From Puccinia triticina (taxonomy: Eukaryota > Basidiomycota > Pucciniomycetes > Pucciniales > Pucciniaceae): a stretch of 64,000 bases of DNA. Below the pieces are notes generated by a model. It saw nothing but the letters and a program-made list of their open reading frames with translations. It had not been told where the DNA came from and made no database searches. Positions 1 to 10,499 of the stretch are shown piece after piece; position 1 is the first letter of the stretch, and every line of letters starts with the position of its first letter. The position numbers and the translations under genes were made by a program. The DNA lies in the NCBI RefSeq assembly GCF_026914185.1, contig NC_070561.1:6324001-6388000 (forward strand), read 5' to 3'.

Positions 1-96
1 TGACCAGCTCTACTAATTTTCAATCACATGTAGCAAATCACATCTTAGACATAATTTTCTTTCCCCATTTAGACTAAGTCAAGTGATCATAACCCA
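1..96. other. AT-rich flank, no feature seen
   Basis: This short AT-rich stretch precedes the left arm of the foldback element. No open frame, repeat or terminal motif was found in it. Confidence 0.4.
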
Positions 97-296
97 AAGG
101 GGAAATTGTTTTCATTACACCAGGAAAAAAAAGTAGTCAATTGATGGCAAGTGACATGACACAGCTTTTTTTCCAGCTCCAACACTGCTCCAATGCTGCT
201 CCTCTCCACCAGCACATCCATGGCTCACATGATAGTAGTCAGGATCAAAGCACTCAATGTGAAAAAACCAGATGATGCTCAGCTTTGGCCCTGGCC

Positions 297-506
297 CAGC
301 TGATGCTCAGCTTTTACCCTGGCTCAGCTGATGCTCAGCTTTTACCCTGGCTCAGCTGATGCTCAGCTTTTACCCTGGCTCAGCTGATGCTCAGCTTTTA
401 CCCTGGCTCAGCTGATGCTCAGCTTTTACCCTGGCTCAGCTGATGCTCAGCTTTTACCCTGGCTCAGCTGATGCTCAGCTTTTACCCTGGCTCAGCTGAT
501 GCTCAG
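297..506 (+). repeat. 28-bp tandem repeat array
   Basis: About seven near-identical 28-bp units of the form GCTGATGCTCAGCTTTTACC followed by CTGGCTCA. The inner 13 bases are an imperfect palindrome. Diverged units continue at 619-840. There are no unique spacers, so this is a minisatellite inside the foldback arm. Confidence 0.8.
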
Positions 507-618
507 CACTGTGAAAAAAACTCAAGAAACTGCTGCCAGTTGACATGCAATATTACAAAGGCGCCTTTGTAATATTGCATGTAAACTGGCAGCAGTTTCT
601 TGAGTTTTTTTCACAGTG
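507..618. mobile_element. 112-bp palindromic CACTA-type MITE
   Basis: This is an almost perfect palindrome that starts CACTGTGAAAAAAACTCAAG, ends with the reverse complement, and has a GGCGCC centre. It sits inside the 28-bp repeat, so the empty site is known: unit ...GATGCTCAG-CTTTT... is split with CAG on both sides (504-506 and 619-621). A CACTR terminus with a 3-bp duplication is the signature of CACTA/EnSpm elements. The same terminus occurs at 15066, 16182 and 45289. There is no coding capacity. Confidence 0.75.
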
Positions 619-1381
619 CAGCTTTTACCCTGGCTCAGCTGATGCTCAGTTTTTCCCCTGGCCCAGCTGATGCTCAGCTTTGGCACTGGCCACCTGATTA
701 TCATCTTTGGCCCTGGCACAGCTGACTCTCAGCCTTGGCCGTGGCTCAGCTGATGCTCATCTTTGGCCCGAGCCTAGCTGATTTTCAGCTCTGATCCTGT
801 CCAAGCTGATTCCCGTCTTTTTCCCTGGTCTAGCTCAGCTGATACTCAGAAAGCTGAGCATCAGCTGGCCAGCTGGCCCAGGACTGGGTAAAAGCTGAGT
901 GTCAGCTGGGACAGGACTAGGAAAAGGCTGAGCAAAGACTTGTACAAAGCTGAGCATCAGCTGCGCCAGGAATAGGAAAAGGCTGAGCAAAGACTTGTAC
1001 AAAGCTGAGCATCAGCTGCGCCAGGACTAGTACAAAGCTAAGCATCACCTGGGCAATTACTGGTCAAAAGGCTTTATTCAAATTCTGAGAGTGAGCTGCG
1101 TGAAAAAGCTGAGTATGAGCTGGGCAAAAAAGCTGATTATGAGCTGGGTACCAAAGCTGAGTATCAGCTGAACAGAACTGAGGATCAGTTGGGCTCATCA
1201 AAAACTGAACAGGACCTCCTTGGTGAATTTTGGAAGTTTAAGAGATGGTTGGGAGATTGGGTAGATAGTGGATAGATATTGGATAGATAGTGGGTAGCTG
1301 GCTGGAGCTGGTGTAATGTCACTTGTCATCAACTGAATATTTTATTTTCTTGGTGTTACATATGGAAATATTTCCCAAATG

Positions 1382-1848
1382 GTACATTTATTTCACATTA
1401 CATTGAACAGCTTTCCCCAATAGTACATTTATTTCACTACATTGTAAACCACTCTCAGACAAGATTTTTCCTATAAAAGGAGGCCACTCTTGCCCCTTCT
1501 TGTCTTCTTTTTCCCCTCATGCTTGCACTAGTGAATGATAATTGATATTGTTCAGCAGACATCACATCAAAATTTGCCCCCATCAAACATTGCCTTATCA
1601 AAATTGACCCCTTATCAAATATTGCCTCACTTCTCACTTGACTCAAAAATCTGACTTATTAATTCAAGTTCAGGAATCTCCCAGAGTACTCATCACGCCA
1701 AACTCTTCTAAATCATAGCATTACATCAAAAATTACATATTACAAGGTTTAAAAAAGTAACAAGATTTAAATTGCTTAATTCAGGAAGATTGCGCCACAC
1801 TAAATTAATAGCGTATCTCCTAGAGTTTATTTACAGGAGGGCAGCCCT
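1382..1848. other. Non-coding stretch with short direct repeats and a TATA-like box
   Basis: A GTACATTTATTTCAC unit is present twice (about 1382-1396 and 1423-1437), and CTATAAAAGGAGGCC lies at about 1471. A similar TATA box occurs in the LTR at 4589-5548, so this may be LTR debris. No open frame could be recognised. Confidence 0.3.
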
Positions 1849-2556
1849 TCAAGCACCTGTGTAATTTGTCCTTTTCCGTGAAATTTTCCATATCCCCTCC
1901 AAGCTCTGTTTACGCTTTGCGTGAGAGTTCAACACCGTCCATGGCCCCTCCAGGATTGTCAGCGGCTCCAGTGTCCCAAATGGCTGTTGTGTCAAGGCTT
2001 TAACCCATTGGCAAGAATCACATCCATCCACGTATTGATTGTCAAACTTCTTCTGGCCATTCCACACAACACTCCGCCGGACCAGGGCAAGGGTATGGGA
2101 TTGGCCTGAGTGGCCCGCCCCTTTGCTGTCATTTTGGCTCTTCAATATCTCCACCTGCATTTCTGGGTCCGCTGGCACGACTATCCGTCTTTTGTTGTAC
2201 AAAATGCCGTCTGCCTCCGCGTATCTGTTCTGGTTTCCCGCAGAGGTTCTCCAGGATTCCATCCATCTGGTAAGTTGTGTGTCAAGCGGAGTCAATTCCC
2301 TGATTCTCGTGATGAGCTCCGCATCCAACATTGCCAGTCTGTCCTCTGCCTCGTGCTCCACATCTGCTGCTAGTACATCAACCTTGAACCAATGCTCCGC
2401 CTCCGCCAAGTCAATTGATTTGTCCTCAAACCAGGATTCAAACTCCGATATTTCCAAAAGGGTCCGCTGAGTAATGTTGTTGGGCTTCAACAGCTGCCCA
2501 AAGGAAAGTTTCTTGCAAGGAGCAGGGGCAAGATCCACTACCAACATGGATGAATT
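1849..2556 (-). pseudogene. Ty3/Gypsy integrase fragment, degraded
   Basis: The minus-strand frame encodes the end of a Ty3/Gypsy RNase H linker and the zinc-binding N-terminus of integrase. The order GHSG, TL, W, then CDSCQ followed by a PFGTLEPL linker is typical of Tf-type integrases. The first zinc ligand is lost: the family has His before Asp in the xHDS..AGH block and here it reads QNDS. Just after the GPW motif, where the DDE core should begin, the frame runs into unrelated residues and stops. The upstream side is cut at 2557 by an LTR. Only a remnant remains and no partner fragment was found elsewhere in the window. Confidence 0.75.
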
Positions 2557-4130
2557 TGTCAGCCTTAGAGTCAACACAGCTGACCTAAAAGCTGCCTTTT
2601 CTACCTTTTTACATATGAATTACTTCATATCTTTTTCATCTTAAGAGACCACTTGTTTTGACTTCATATTCTGTTTTCCCATGCAATTGTAACCCTAGTT
2701 ACAGCTTACCACTTCTTTGTAACTCTACTCCTTCCCTGAGTTCTTGAGTTATGGCGCGCATGCGCAGTTGTGACGTGGCAGCGCTACCAGGCGCGCCAAA
2801 CACTTGCGCCAAACACTTGTACATATGTCCATGAGGGCGGCGCCCTTAGCTGTACATTGTTCGGAGTGTCAAGCCATGGGGGGTTTCCTATGCTTGTCCT
2901 CCTAGGGCGGCCCGAGCGTCACATTGTTGTGAGCAGCTCCAGGTCGCCCAATGTGTGGGTTGACTGCGTGAGGCGGCCCCTTGAGGCTGGGAAAAAGTGT
3001 GGGGTTACCATAGCTTTCTGCCCAGCGCGTCTGCGCGCACATTGCGCGTCAGGCGGCGAGTGGCCAGTCCTTTGCGAGACAGCTCCGAGCGCTTAGCCGG
3101 AGGCTTCTTTGAGGAGGGCCTAATGTAAGCCCCTACCGGCCCTCCTAGGATGGAGGTCCTCTTCCTCTCCAAGAGCAGAGGGGTCTGGCGACCTCTTTCT
3201 CTATTTGAAGAGAGGGTGGGAGGTTGAAAGAAAAGGGCAACAGCGATGAGCAATACGCGCTCTGAGACGGGAACAAAGGACTGAGTGGGACTGGTGGGGT
3301 GGAAGCCGCTGGTCGTACCAGTGGCTCAAATACTCACCTGTCTTCCCTGGAGCGCCCTTGGGCGTCACTGTGGTCGGTCCTCTAGCCCGCGTGTGGGTTC
3401 CTCCGCGGTACCCAGTCCGAGGTCGTATTGCGTAACTCCGCCTTGTTGTACCTGCGCGTATTTTGGGTTGTAGTTTGGCTAGCTGTCTGGTCTCATGGGT
3501 TTTTATGAGTGTCCACCTAGCTGTGGAGTGGGGAGGGGGGCGCCTAACGTGGACCTTAGCCCCTTCTGCTGCGCGCCAGTAACTCCCAATAATTATGTAA
3601 GCAAACTCTGAAAATTTTTGAAGTCAGGATCCCCCCCCTGCCTGAGGAGGATCTACAGACTTCAGGAAACCAGAACCACACCCCAGAGACACCCAGAATC
3701 ACTAACCAGAGGCCACTTCACTCCCAGTATCACCACAGCATATTGACAGTAAGTACCCTCTTCCACTGACCTTGTTTATCTCAGAGGACACTCTGTTGCT
3801 CTTGACTGCTCTCTCCCTGTTACTGTTTCTCTCTTCTGCATCAAAAGATCTATAGGTTATCTCTTGTTAAGACCTTTAAAACCAGAGCAGAGTAGTCACC
3901 CTACTTCTGATTCCCACCACCATTTTCTTGGTGTGAGTGGAGACTGTTGCACTCCCTTAGCACAGTTGGCAGCCTAATTTTCCAGGTAGAGCTTGGCCCA
4001 TATTGAATCATTAATAAAACAGATCAAGTTTCTCTCTTCTCAATTTGTTTTGTCTATTTCTCTTCTCTCCGCTGCTTGTATTTCTTTATCCCAAGAAATT
4101 CAATCAGTGTACCCCTTATTTCTAGAGCAA
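2557..4130 (+). mobile_element. Diverged LTR of the element-B family with an internal insertion
   Basis: It begins TGTCAGCCTTAGAGTCAACA, like the 968-bp LTRs at 8384 and 56426, and follows them up to GTACATATGT near 2828. It then carries about 760 bp of GC-rich sequence absent from the other copies. From about 3590 it again matches them (TATGTAAGCAAACT, GTCAGGATCCCC, ATATTGACAGTAAGTA, TTTATCCCAAGAAAT). The expected GGCTCACA end is not recognisable, so the right boundary is approximate. No inverted ends were seen on the extra segment. Confidence 0.6.
2829..3589. other. GC-rich insert or LTR variant
   Basis: This segment interrupts the alignment between this LTR and its two relatives. It has CpG-rich runs and two runs of GGCGGC/GGGCGGC. 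Open frames here are short and overlap on both strands, with no domain that I recognise. It could be an ancestral LTR segment lost in the other copies. Confidence 0.35.
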
Positions 4131-4201
4131 GATAGTGGTAAAGAGTTGAGATTTCAAATTCCCCCGGGGGTCGAATCTCCCTACAACGCCGTGCCTATGT
4201 A

Positions 4202-4573
4202 CAACAAAGGGTAGTTACGTTACGTTGCGTTATCCGCGTAATTTTGGTAACGTAACTACCCCTGTTACTTTACTAGTAACGGGGTCATTTCAGGCCCCGC
4301 GCGTAACGTAACGGGCCTCATTTTTGAGGCCCGTTATTGCGTTATCCCTCGGATAACGCAATAACGGACCATTTGAGGCTTTTTGGCCTCATTTTTTGCC
4401 CGTTCTCAAGGGCTCCGCGCGCCCGGATAACGCAACGAGCATAAAAAAAACCGGCTCAACGTGTTGCAATAACGTAATTGCACTGCTGTTACGCGTAACG
4501 CGTAGAGAACAACAAAAATTTTGTTACGTTACCGTCATATACGCGTTACGCGTAGCGTAACTACCCTTTGTTG
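4202..4573. mobile_element. hAT-type MITE, 372 bp
   Basis: The terminal inverted repeats are CAACAAAGGGTAGTTACG on the left and its reverse complement CGTAACTACCCTTTGTTG on the right. They are flanked by CTATGTA on both sides (4195-4201 and 4574-4580), and the duplication reads as 8 bp CTATGTAC if the first C is counted as target. The inside is almost wholly built from GTTACGTTA/GCGTTATCC motifs. It has no coding capacity and is related in design to the MITEs at 17621 and 28865. Confidence 0.75.
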
Positions 4574-4588
4574 CTATGTACATGATCT

Positions 4589-5548
4589 TGTTGTGTAAAC
4601 CCCAACATTCCCCCCACAACAAACAACCTAATCCACGAAAAAAAAGAAGAAAGAAAGAAAGAGAAAAAAATTGTGAGAGAGACAAAAGAAAAAATTATAG
4701 ATGAGAAAAAAAATAAAAAAGAAAATTTAACAGAAAAACAGTACACCAAAAGAGAAAAGTGCACCCGCTGTGGTAGAAGGAAAAGTGGAAAAATAAAAAG
4801 TTTTTCCTATGCCACATAATTACTCATACTAGGCCTCAAGATACCATCAAATGGACCCCAGAAATGGATTCTACGGCCAATTTCACCCTTAGTCACCACT
4901 GGAAGCACCCCTGGACCCCCTCTAGTGTGGAAGTTACACCCCACCAAACACCTATCACACGGCCAGCCCCAGTAACCCAGCTGTCACCTGCCTCAACCCA
5001 AGTTTCACAGTAGTACACATATACACATCATAGGATACAAACATACATCTCCCCATCAGGCTACACTCATTAAATATTAACTACATACACTCCTTTATAT
5101 ACATAGTATGACATCATTTACACTGTTTCTGCAGCCTCAGACTTTGTGTATACACTAATTACCCCTGTATGACAGCTCATGCAGTCTACTTTCACCTCAT
5201 GCATGCGTTAGAAAGTTCTTTTGTATATTTTGACACCACCCATGCGCCCCTGAGGGGTTATGACATCATTTGTATCTACTCCCACCAGCTAAAATCCCTC
5301 ACCCTGTTGTCTAGATTAGCTGAAACCCTAACCCCCAAGCCCCTTTGGGGCTCCACTTTTGTCTATAAAAGGAGCTCTCTCCACCCCCAGTGGTCTGCTC
5401 CCCAGTTTCTCACCCAGAACTCACAAGTCACCCAACACTCATCCACACTCAAATCCTAAAACCCTTATAACAATAAATCAACCCTTATAACAACAATTCA
5501 ACCCTTATAACAAATTAATTGAAACACTTACACGTTGCCAGTCAAACA
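4589..5548 (+). mobile_element. Probable solo LTR
   Basis: The block starts TGTTGTGTAAACC and ends GTCAAACA, with near-matching 5-bp flanks GATCT (4584-4588) and GATTT (5549-5553). Inside, TGTCTATAAAAGGAGC at about 5361 is a good TATA promoter and is followed by short ATAACAA repeats near 5467-5515. No primer-binding site or reading frame follows. The single mismatch in the flanks makes the boundary call tentative. Confidence 0.45.
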
Positions 5549-5579
5549 GATTTCATCTGGAACAGACCAGACCTATCAC

Positions 5580-5972
5580 TTAATAAAACTTGCCAAGCTG
5601 AGCTTGGTGGGTCTTGTTGACTGATAACAGAAGGGCAGAGCTTGCAACTCCATCATACCCTTCACCATTCAGCAAAAGGGTTTCATTACCACTTTTGAGT
5701 CTTACACCGCTCCACGCTCCCATGAATCCTTTGACTTGAGTTTCACCGTCCCAAAATTCCATCTGTGCAATCGCAGAAAAAAAACCGTCCCAAGTGCTCA
5801 CTGGAGTGGCAGGGTGAACCAATACTCCAGTGCTACCCCGCGGGTGCATAGTTAAGGGAAAGTCACTCACTTTACCCTCTTCCATTCCCAAACACGGTCC
5901 CATTAAATTTTTCCACCAGGTTGCTTCCCAAGGCCTTAGTGAAGCAGTCGGCCAATTGCTCTGCGCCAGCAA
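5580..5972 (-). pseudogene. Frame-shifted tail of the Ty1/Copia pol
   Basis: This overlaps the end of the RNase H frame and continues past it in another frame for about 100 residues. It has no motif that I know, and most likely represents the downstream untranslated or frameshifted end of the element. It could equally be chance. Confidence 0.3.
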
Positions 5973-6618
5973 TCCACTTCAGGTCGATTTCCCCCTTCCT
6001 CAGCCGCTCTTTGGTGACGTGGAATTCCCTTTCAATATTCTTTGTCCTCTTCATGCTTGACGTGTTGGTTGAAATCTTGACGGCCGCCTTGTTGTCGCAA
6101 AGAAGAACCGGTTTCATCCTTCCCACAAGCGGCGCCAGAATTCCCCCCATCCAGACAGCTTCATCACAAGCCATTGACAACGCCACGTAATCAGCCTGAC
6201 AGGTTGACTTCGCCACAACGTTTTGCCTTTTTGCATTCCACGCCAAGGGTACCGACCAGAGAGTTGTAATGAATCCATGGTGCGACCGCGCACCTTCCCC
6301 AATCCAGCTAGCATCCACAAATGTTTTCAACGGCGGCCCCTCCTCCTCAGGTTCCACCCTAATTTCGAAATGCGCCGTTGTCCTGACATATGCCACCAGC
6401 CTTCTGAGAGCCGCCCAATGCGTTTCGTCCGTCGCCAGAGAGAACCACGCCAAATAATGTGTTGCATAAGATATGTCAGGCCTTGTTCCTTGCGCAATGT
6501 ATAACAATATCCCAATGTACAATAAATACAGTGCATCAGGATTGACCAAGGCGTTGGACTTGAGATTACTATCCACCAAAGGCACCAACGACGTCATAGC
6601 GGACTTGTCCATGTCCAA
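5872..6618 (-). pseudogene. Ty1/Copia RNase H domain
   Basis: The frame holds the Copia connection and RNase H region: a YLLYIGILLYIAQGTRPDIS block, then VDASW, ALSMACDEAVW and CDNKAAV. The TFVDASW and CDNKAAV acidic residues and the terminal GIxKAL-type region (CFTKALG) are present. It lies directly downstream of the RT frame and is separated from it only by the TGA at about 6649, with LQQPSLICKLLDMDKS continuing in the same frame. One nonsense change therefore splits what was a single polyprotein. Confidence 0.8.
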
Positions 6619-6648
6619 GAGCTTGCAAATCAGAGAAGGCTGCTGGAG

Positions 6649-7671
6649 TCAATAACCCCTGTCCGTCTTCCTGATCTGGATCCCAACCAGAGACGACAAA
6701 GCCTTGTCCCATTTAAGAGTCAGCGCCTCCAACAACCCCGCCTTGAGACGATCCATTAAATTGTCTGAGCTAGCCACCAAAAACCCGTCATCCACATGGA
6801 TCCACAGAAAAGCCGTGTCTTTGCCTTGCTTGAACGTATATGTGCTCAGGTCCTGCGGGTTGGCCTCAAATCCGATTTTTTCCAGTTCTGCCTTGAGATG
6901 AAGCCACCAACAGCACCCCGCCTGCTTCGTCCCATACAACGCTTTCTTCAGCTTCCAGACCTTGCCCGGCGTGACTGGATAACCCGGCGGTGGTACCACC
7001 CACACGTCTTTGTCAATGCTACTGTGGAGGAAGGCTGTCTTGACATCAAACGAGGCTACCGGCCAGTTGTTTCTCGCGGCAACCGTCAGCGCCGTTCTCA
7101 TTGAAGCAAATGTGGGTTTCGGCGCGAATGTTTCATCATAATTGACCTTCCTTATTTGAAAATGTCCTCCCACAATTATGCGCGCCTTCCTACGCCTAAT
7201 TTCCCCCTCCATCGTCCTCTTGGTCCCCAGCAACCATCTCGACCTCAGCAACTTCTTCTTGTCCTCCGACGGGTCATCCTCAATTGCAACCTCCAACTCC
7301 TCCAAAGAATTCCTCTCCTCGTCCATCGCGCCGCGCCACTGTTCCGCCTCTGGTGAACCAATCTCTTCCTGGTATGTTGGTGAATCCCCTTGGTACGGAT
7401 CCCTCGCCTCAAGCGCTGCCAGCATGGCGTCCTGAACGTCCAGCTCATCCCCAAGGGCAAAATCCCCTAGTCTCGCGCACTCTATGGCCGACAAAACAGA
7501 GCTGACTCCTCCATCAGCATCCACAGACTCCAATAGAACAAACAGTTTGGACTCCTCAAACTGCACCAACGCTGCCGTCACGACCTTCCTGGTACTTTCA
7601 TCCCACAGGATCCAACCCTTTGAGTCCGGTGCCACCCCTACATGCCTCATCTTGGTCGAGTACGGCGCCAT
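6649..7671 (-). pseudogene. Ty1/Copia reverse transcriptase
   Basis: The frame contains the RT fingers and palm: RSRWLLGTKR, KARIIVGGH, YDETFAPKPTF, then VKTAFLHSSIDKDVWV, LKKALYGTKQAG and the catalytic motif. That motif reads HVDDG where the family usually has YVDDM, with both Asp residues kept. The preceding 140 residues include an acidic linker. The frame starts after a TAA at about 7693 that interrupts the integrase-to-RT linker. RT would copy genomic RNA into cDNA in virus-like particles, but the surrounding stops make this copy inactive. Confidence 0.85.
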
Positions 7672-7692
7672 CTGTTTACGATGCGCGTGATT

Positions 7693-8382
7693 TTACACAT
7701 AGGCCCAGCAACCAAACACCTTTAGCATTGCCAGCGTCGGTTTTGTCCCCAGAACCATTTCTATCGGCATCGCATCCTTGCCCCGATGCACCAGCCGGTT
7801 AAATATGTGTGCCGCCTGTCGGAAAGCAAAGCTCCATAAGTATTTAGGTAGCCTCTTGGTGTGAAGCAGTGATCTCGCCATCTCCGACAACGTCCGATTC
7901 ACCCGCTCAATTGCCCCATTCTGGTGATGCTCATGAGGAACTATCTTCTCGTGCACGATCCCCTCAGTAGACAAGAACTTGCCCAACGCACCGCTCCTCA
8001 CAGATTCAAGCGCATTGTCTGTGCGTATCCTCTTGACCCTCCACTTTGACAGGTTGTTGAATTTCCAAATCCAATTGACGACTTCCTGGGTGGTGTCCCC
8101 CTTTGACTTGAACGGGATTGCCAATACCATTCCTGAGTTCAGATCCTGAATTGACAAAATGTACTTGAACTTATCCAGTGATACATCGTACGGACCAATG
8201 AGATCCGCTGCCACCACGTCCCCCGGCTCCTGGCATATGTCCCTCGAAGGAAGCTCTACCGGAGTGTGTGTTGCTTTCATCGTTGCACAGGTGTCGCAGC
8301 CCCGGTTTGGAGACAACTCAAAAGCTGGCACCTCCAGCACAGCCCCATTCCTAACCGAATCCCGCAGCATCCTCAAGGACAA
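7693..8382 (-). pseudogene. Ty1/Copia integrase core
   Basis: This is the catalytic core of a Copia integrase. CDTCATMKATHTP supplies the zinc cysteines, ADLIGPYDV the first Asp, RTDNALE the second Asp, and HHQNGAIERVNRTL the Glu. The frame ends at FGCWAYV followed by TAA, where active relatives continue into the linker before RT. Its N-terminal side was cut when the LTR entered at 8384, and the missing part is on the far side at 9352. Confidence 0.85.
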
Positions 8383-8383
8383 G

Positions 8384-9351
8384 TGTCAGCTTTAGAGTCA
8401 TCACAGCTGACCTAAAGTCTGCCTTTATCTACTTTTTACATATGAATTACTTCATATCTTTTTCATCTGAAGTGATAACCTTGTTTTGACTTCATATTCT
8501 GTTTCCTCATGCAATTTTAACCCTAGTTACAACTCACCAATTCTTTGTAACTATACTCCTTCCCTGAGTTATTGAGTTGTGGCGCGCATGCGCAGTTGTG
8601 ACGTGTCAGCGCTACCAGGCGCGCCAAACCACATGTACATATGTAAATTACATAAGCAAACTGTGAAAATTTTCGTAGTCAGGATCCCCTTTGCCTGAGG
8701 CCGATCTACAGACTTCAGCACACCAGAACCACCACCCAGATAACCCCAGGATCACCACCAAAGAGTTTACAACACTCCCAGTATACCTACTGTCACAGGC
8801 GCCTAGGATATTGACAGTAAGTAACCTCTTTCTCTGAACCTTGTTTATCTCAGAGGTACAACTCTGTGTCTTGCTTGATCTTCTCTTTCTGCTGGTTTTG
8901 CCTTCTTCTTGATCACAGGGCTGTCCCTCCAAATCTATAGGACTTTGCCTCCATCTTGATCACAGGGCTGTCCCTTCTTATCATGAGGCCTTTGCCTCAA
9001 AATCTAGGTTCAGGGCTGTCCCTTAGGTTTCCCTTTAAGAACCTTGACTATCCAGAAGGAAGCTAAAAAATTGTGGCTGGATTAAACTTATCTAACCCAG
9101 ATACCCTCCTGAGAGGAAGCTGTAGCTCTTCTGAGCACAGAGTAGCAGCACTCTTCGGAAGAGTAGCATTGCCAGTGGAAGTGAATTCCCACTAGAATAA
9201 CCTAATACTTCTCTTCATCTTGATCCTGCTCTGTTTTCTATTTTCTCTTTCTCTCTCTCTCTTATAGTTGTATTTTCTTTATCCCAAGAAATCCAACTAT
9301 TGCCCCCCCATTTCTTGTGTCCTGCTGTCACTATAGAGACTCAGGCTCACA
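8384..9351 (+). mobile_element. Solo LTR of the element-B family, 968 bp
   Basis: Starts TGTCAGCTTTAGAGTCA and ends CTCAGGCTCACA, flanked by perfect ACAAG duplications (8379-8383 and 9352-9356). It has exactly the same length as the 5' LTR of element B at 56426-57393 and is very similar across its length. It lies in the Copia integrase gene, antisense to it. A solo LTR arises by recombination between the two LTRs of a full element, so a complete element B relative once stood here. Confidence 0.92.
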
Positions 9352-9490
9352 ACAAGTTCCCAATCCTCTCATGCAGTACACCAGCCTCCACCAACACGGC
9401 CGCAATCCCAGCCTCAGGGTTCAACAACCGAATAAAATACCGATCATTCATTTCATAGGAAGAGAAAGAAACACCCTCCTGCACCAACGT
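9352..9490 (-). pseudogene. Ty1/Copia pre-integrase fragment beyond the LTR
   Basis: On the minus strand this reads NDRYFIRLLNPEAG..VLHERIGNL and joins in frame to SLRMLRDSV on the other side of the LTR. It is the start of the pre-integrase region of the same Copia pol. Upstream of about 9490 the frame is broken and cannot be followed. Confidence 0.65.
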
Positions 9491-9540
9491 ATACCGCTTT
9501 CCGTCCCATCTCACATCGCCATCCCTACACTACAAACATG

Positions 9541-9803
9541 GATGAATTTGGGAAGGCATATATTGATCAATATGGCATATATTGATCAAATTATATCGAT
9601 CATTTTTTTTTTTTTTTGAAATTTCTCTTTAATTTGTTTCCTTCCTGCAACATCATAACCCTTCTATCATCTCCCTTTCTCCTGATTCCCTCCTTTCTCA
9701 GTTTTCAACCATAGTAAAAGCTTCATTTTGTTGCCAGATCAAATAGGTCATTTTTACATACTCATCCCACTTTCTTAAATCCACATAATCCTAGACCTCT
9801 GGA
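9541..9803. other. AT-rich spacer with ATATTGATCA repeats
   Basis: Three near copies of ATATTGATCAATATGG/ATATTGATCAAATTAT at 9559-9601 are followed by a run of T and plain AT-rich sequence. No gene was seen. Confidence 0.35.
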
Positions 9804-10135
9804 TCTAAGTTTTGGGGTGTTTTTTTTTTCTCACAAAATGGCACAAACAGCCCACAAATCTCACAATACATGTTGAAATCCCCAAAGGCATGAAAGCCCT
9901 ATGGATGACTCTCCAGCTGTGCCGCAGCAACGAGCAAAAGTGGGCCGGTTGTTAGAGTAGTCCAGGAAGGCCCTAATCAAGTGATTAGTGGGCTCCCAGG
10001 GAGGGGGTAGGACGAAACCGGATCCCCTGGGGGGACAATCCGCTGCCAACCCCTCCCCCTTTAAATAAGCTCAGTCATGTTTGTCCCCCAAAAATATCCT
10101 GACCGTTGCCCCACACCACCCACCACGGGCTTGTT

Positions 10136-10311
10136 GCCATCTGCCACAGAGTCGTCGCCATCCGCCACAAGCCCCTTGCCATCCGCCACAAGCTCGTCGC
10201 CATCCGCCACAAGCTCATTGCCATCTGCCACAGACTTGTTGCTATCCGCCACGGATTCGTCGCCATCCGCCACGGGCTTGCCGCCATCCGCCACGCTCTT
10301 GTCGCCATCCG
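10136..10311. repeat. CCATCCGCCAC minisatellite
   Basis: About eight units of roughly 21 bp around CCATCCGCCACAAGC. It yields long frames on both strands with monotonous peptides (ADGDE, WRMAT, RHPPQA). These are products of the repeat, not genes. Confidence 0.8.
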
Positions 10312-10499
10312 CACTGTGGCCACTCAGCAATTACCGCGACTAACTCAGGTGTGTCACAGTCACCACCTGCCCTCTGCACCCCGCACAACGCACTGCTCTG
10401 CATCACTCCACGCCCCTATCCCCGCTATCAGGTACACACAGCTTCACCTCGGCCGTTATCCCCGTCCATTTCTTGGGCATGTGTCCAGAAAGCAAGGCT

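Larger units (their letters stand above)
97..1381. mobile_element. Foldback-like element with long inverted arms
   Basis: The sequence at about 98-163 (around TTGATGGCAAGTGACATGAC) recurs in reverse complement at about 1314-1380 (GTCACTTGTCATCAACTG and outward), at roughly 80 percent identity by eye. Inward from these ends the left arm is an array of GCTGATGCTCAGC units and the right arm (about 850-1190) carries the same motif reversed as GCTGAGCATCAGC. The whole block is therefore one large imperfect hairpin centred near 850. No coding capacity was seen. It resembles foldback or MITE-type DNA transposons built of subterminal repeats. The superfamily is unknown because no target duplication could be resolved outside the arms. 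Confidence 0.5.
5580..9540 (-). pseudogene. Ty1/Copia pol remnant interrupted by a solo LTR
   Basis: Read on the minus strand from 9540 down, the order is GAG-pre-integrase/zinc region (9352-9490), integrase (7693-8382), reverse transcriptase (6649-7671), then RNase H (5872-6618). Integrase before RT is the diagnostic order of Ty1/Copia. A solo LTR fills 8384-9351. Removing it with one copy of its ACAAG duplication restores the reading frame across the joint (GNL-SLRML). At least two in-frame stops separate the domains (about 7693 and 6649), and gag, protease and both LTRs were not found. It is a dead copy older than the LTR insertion. Confidence 0.8.

Noticed and set aside
297..506. Possible CRISPR-like array
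   Set aside because: The units are contiguous 28-bp tandem repeats with no unique spacers, and the setting is a eukaryotic foldback element.
4150..4200. tRNA-like T arm (CCCGGGGGTCGAATCTCCC)
   Set aside because: No D arm, anticodon arm or acceptor stem around it.
10061..10343. Overlapping 80-90-codon frames rich in ADGDE or RHPPQ
   Set aside because: They cover a 21-bp minisatellite; all frames are open because of the unit.
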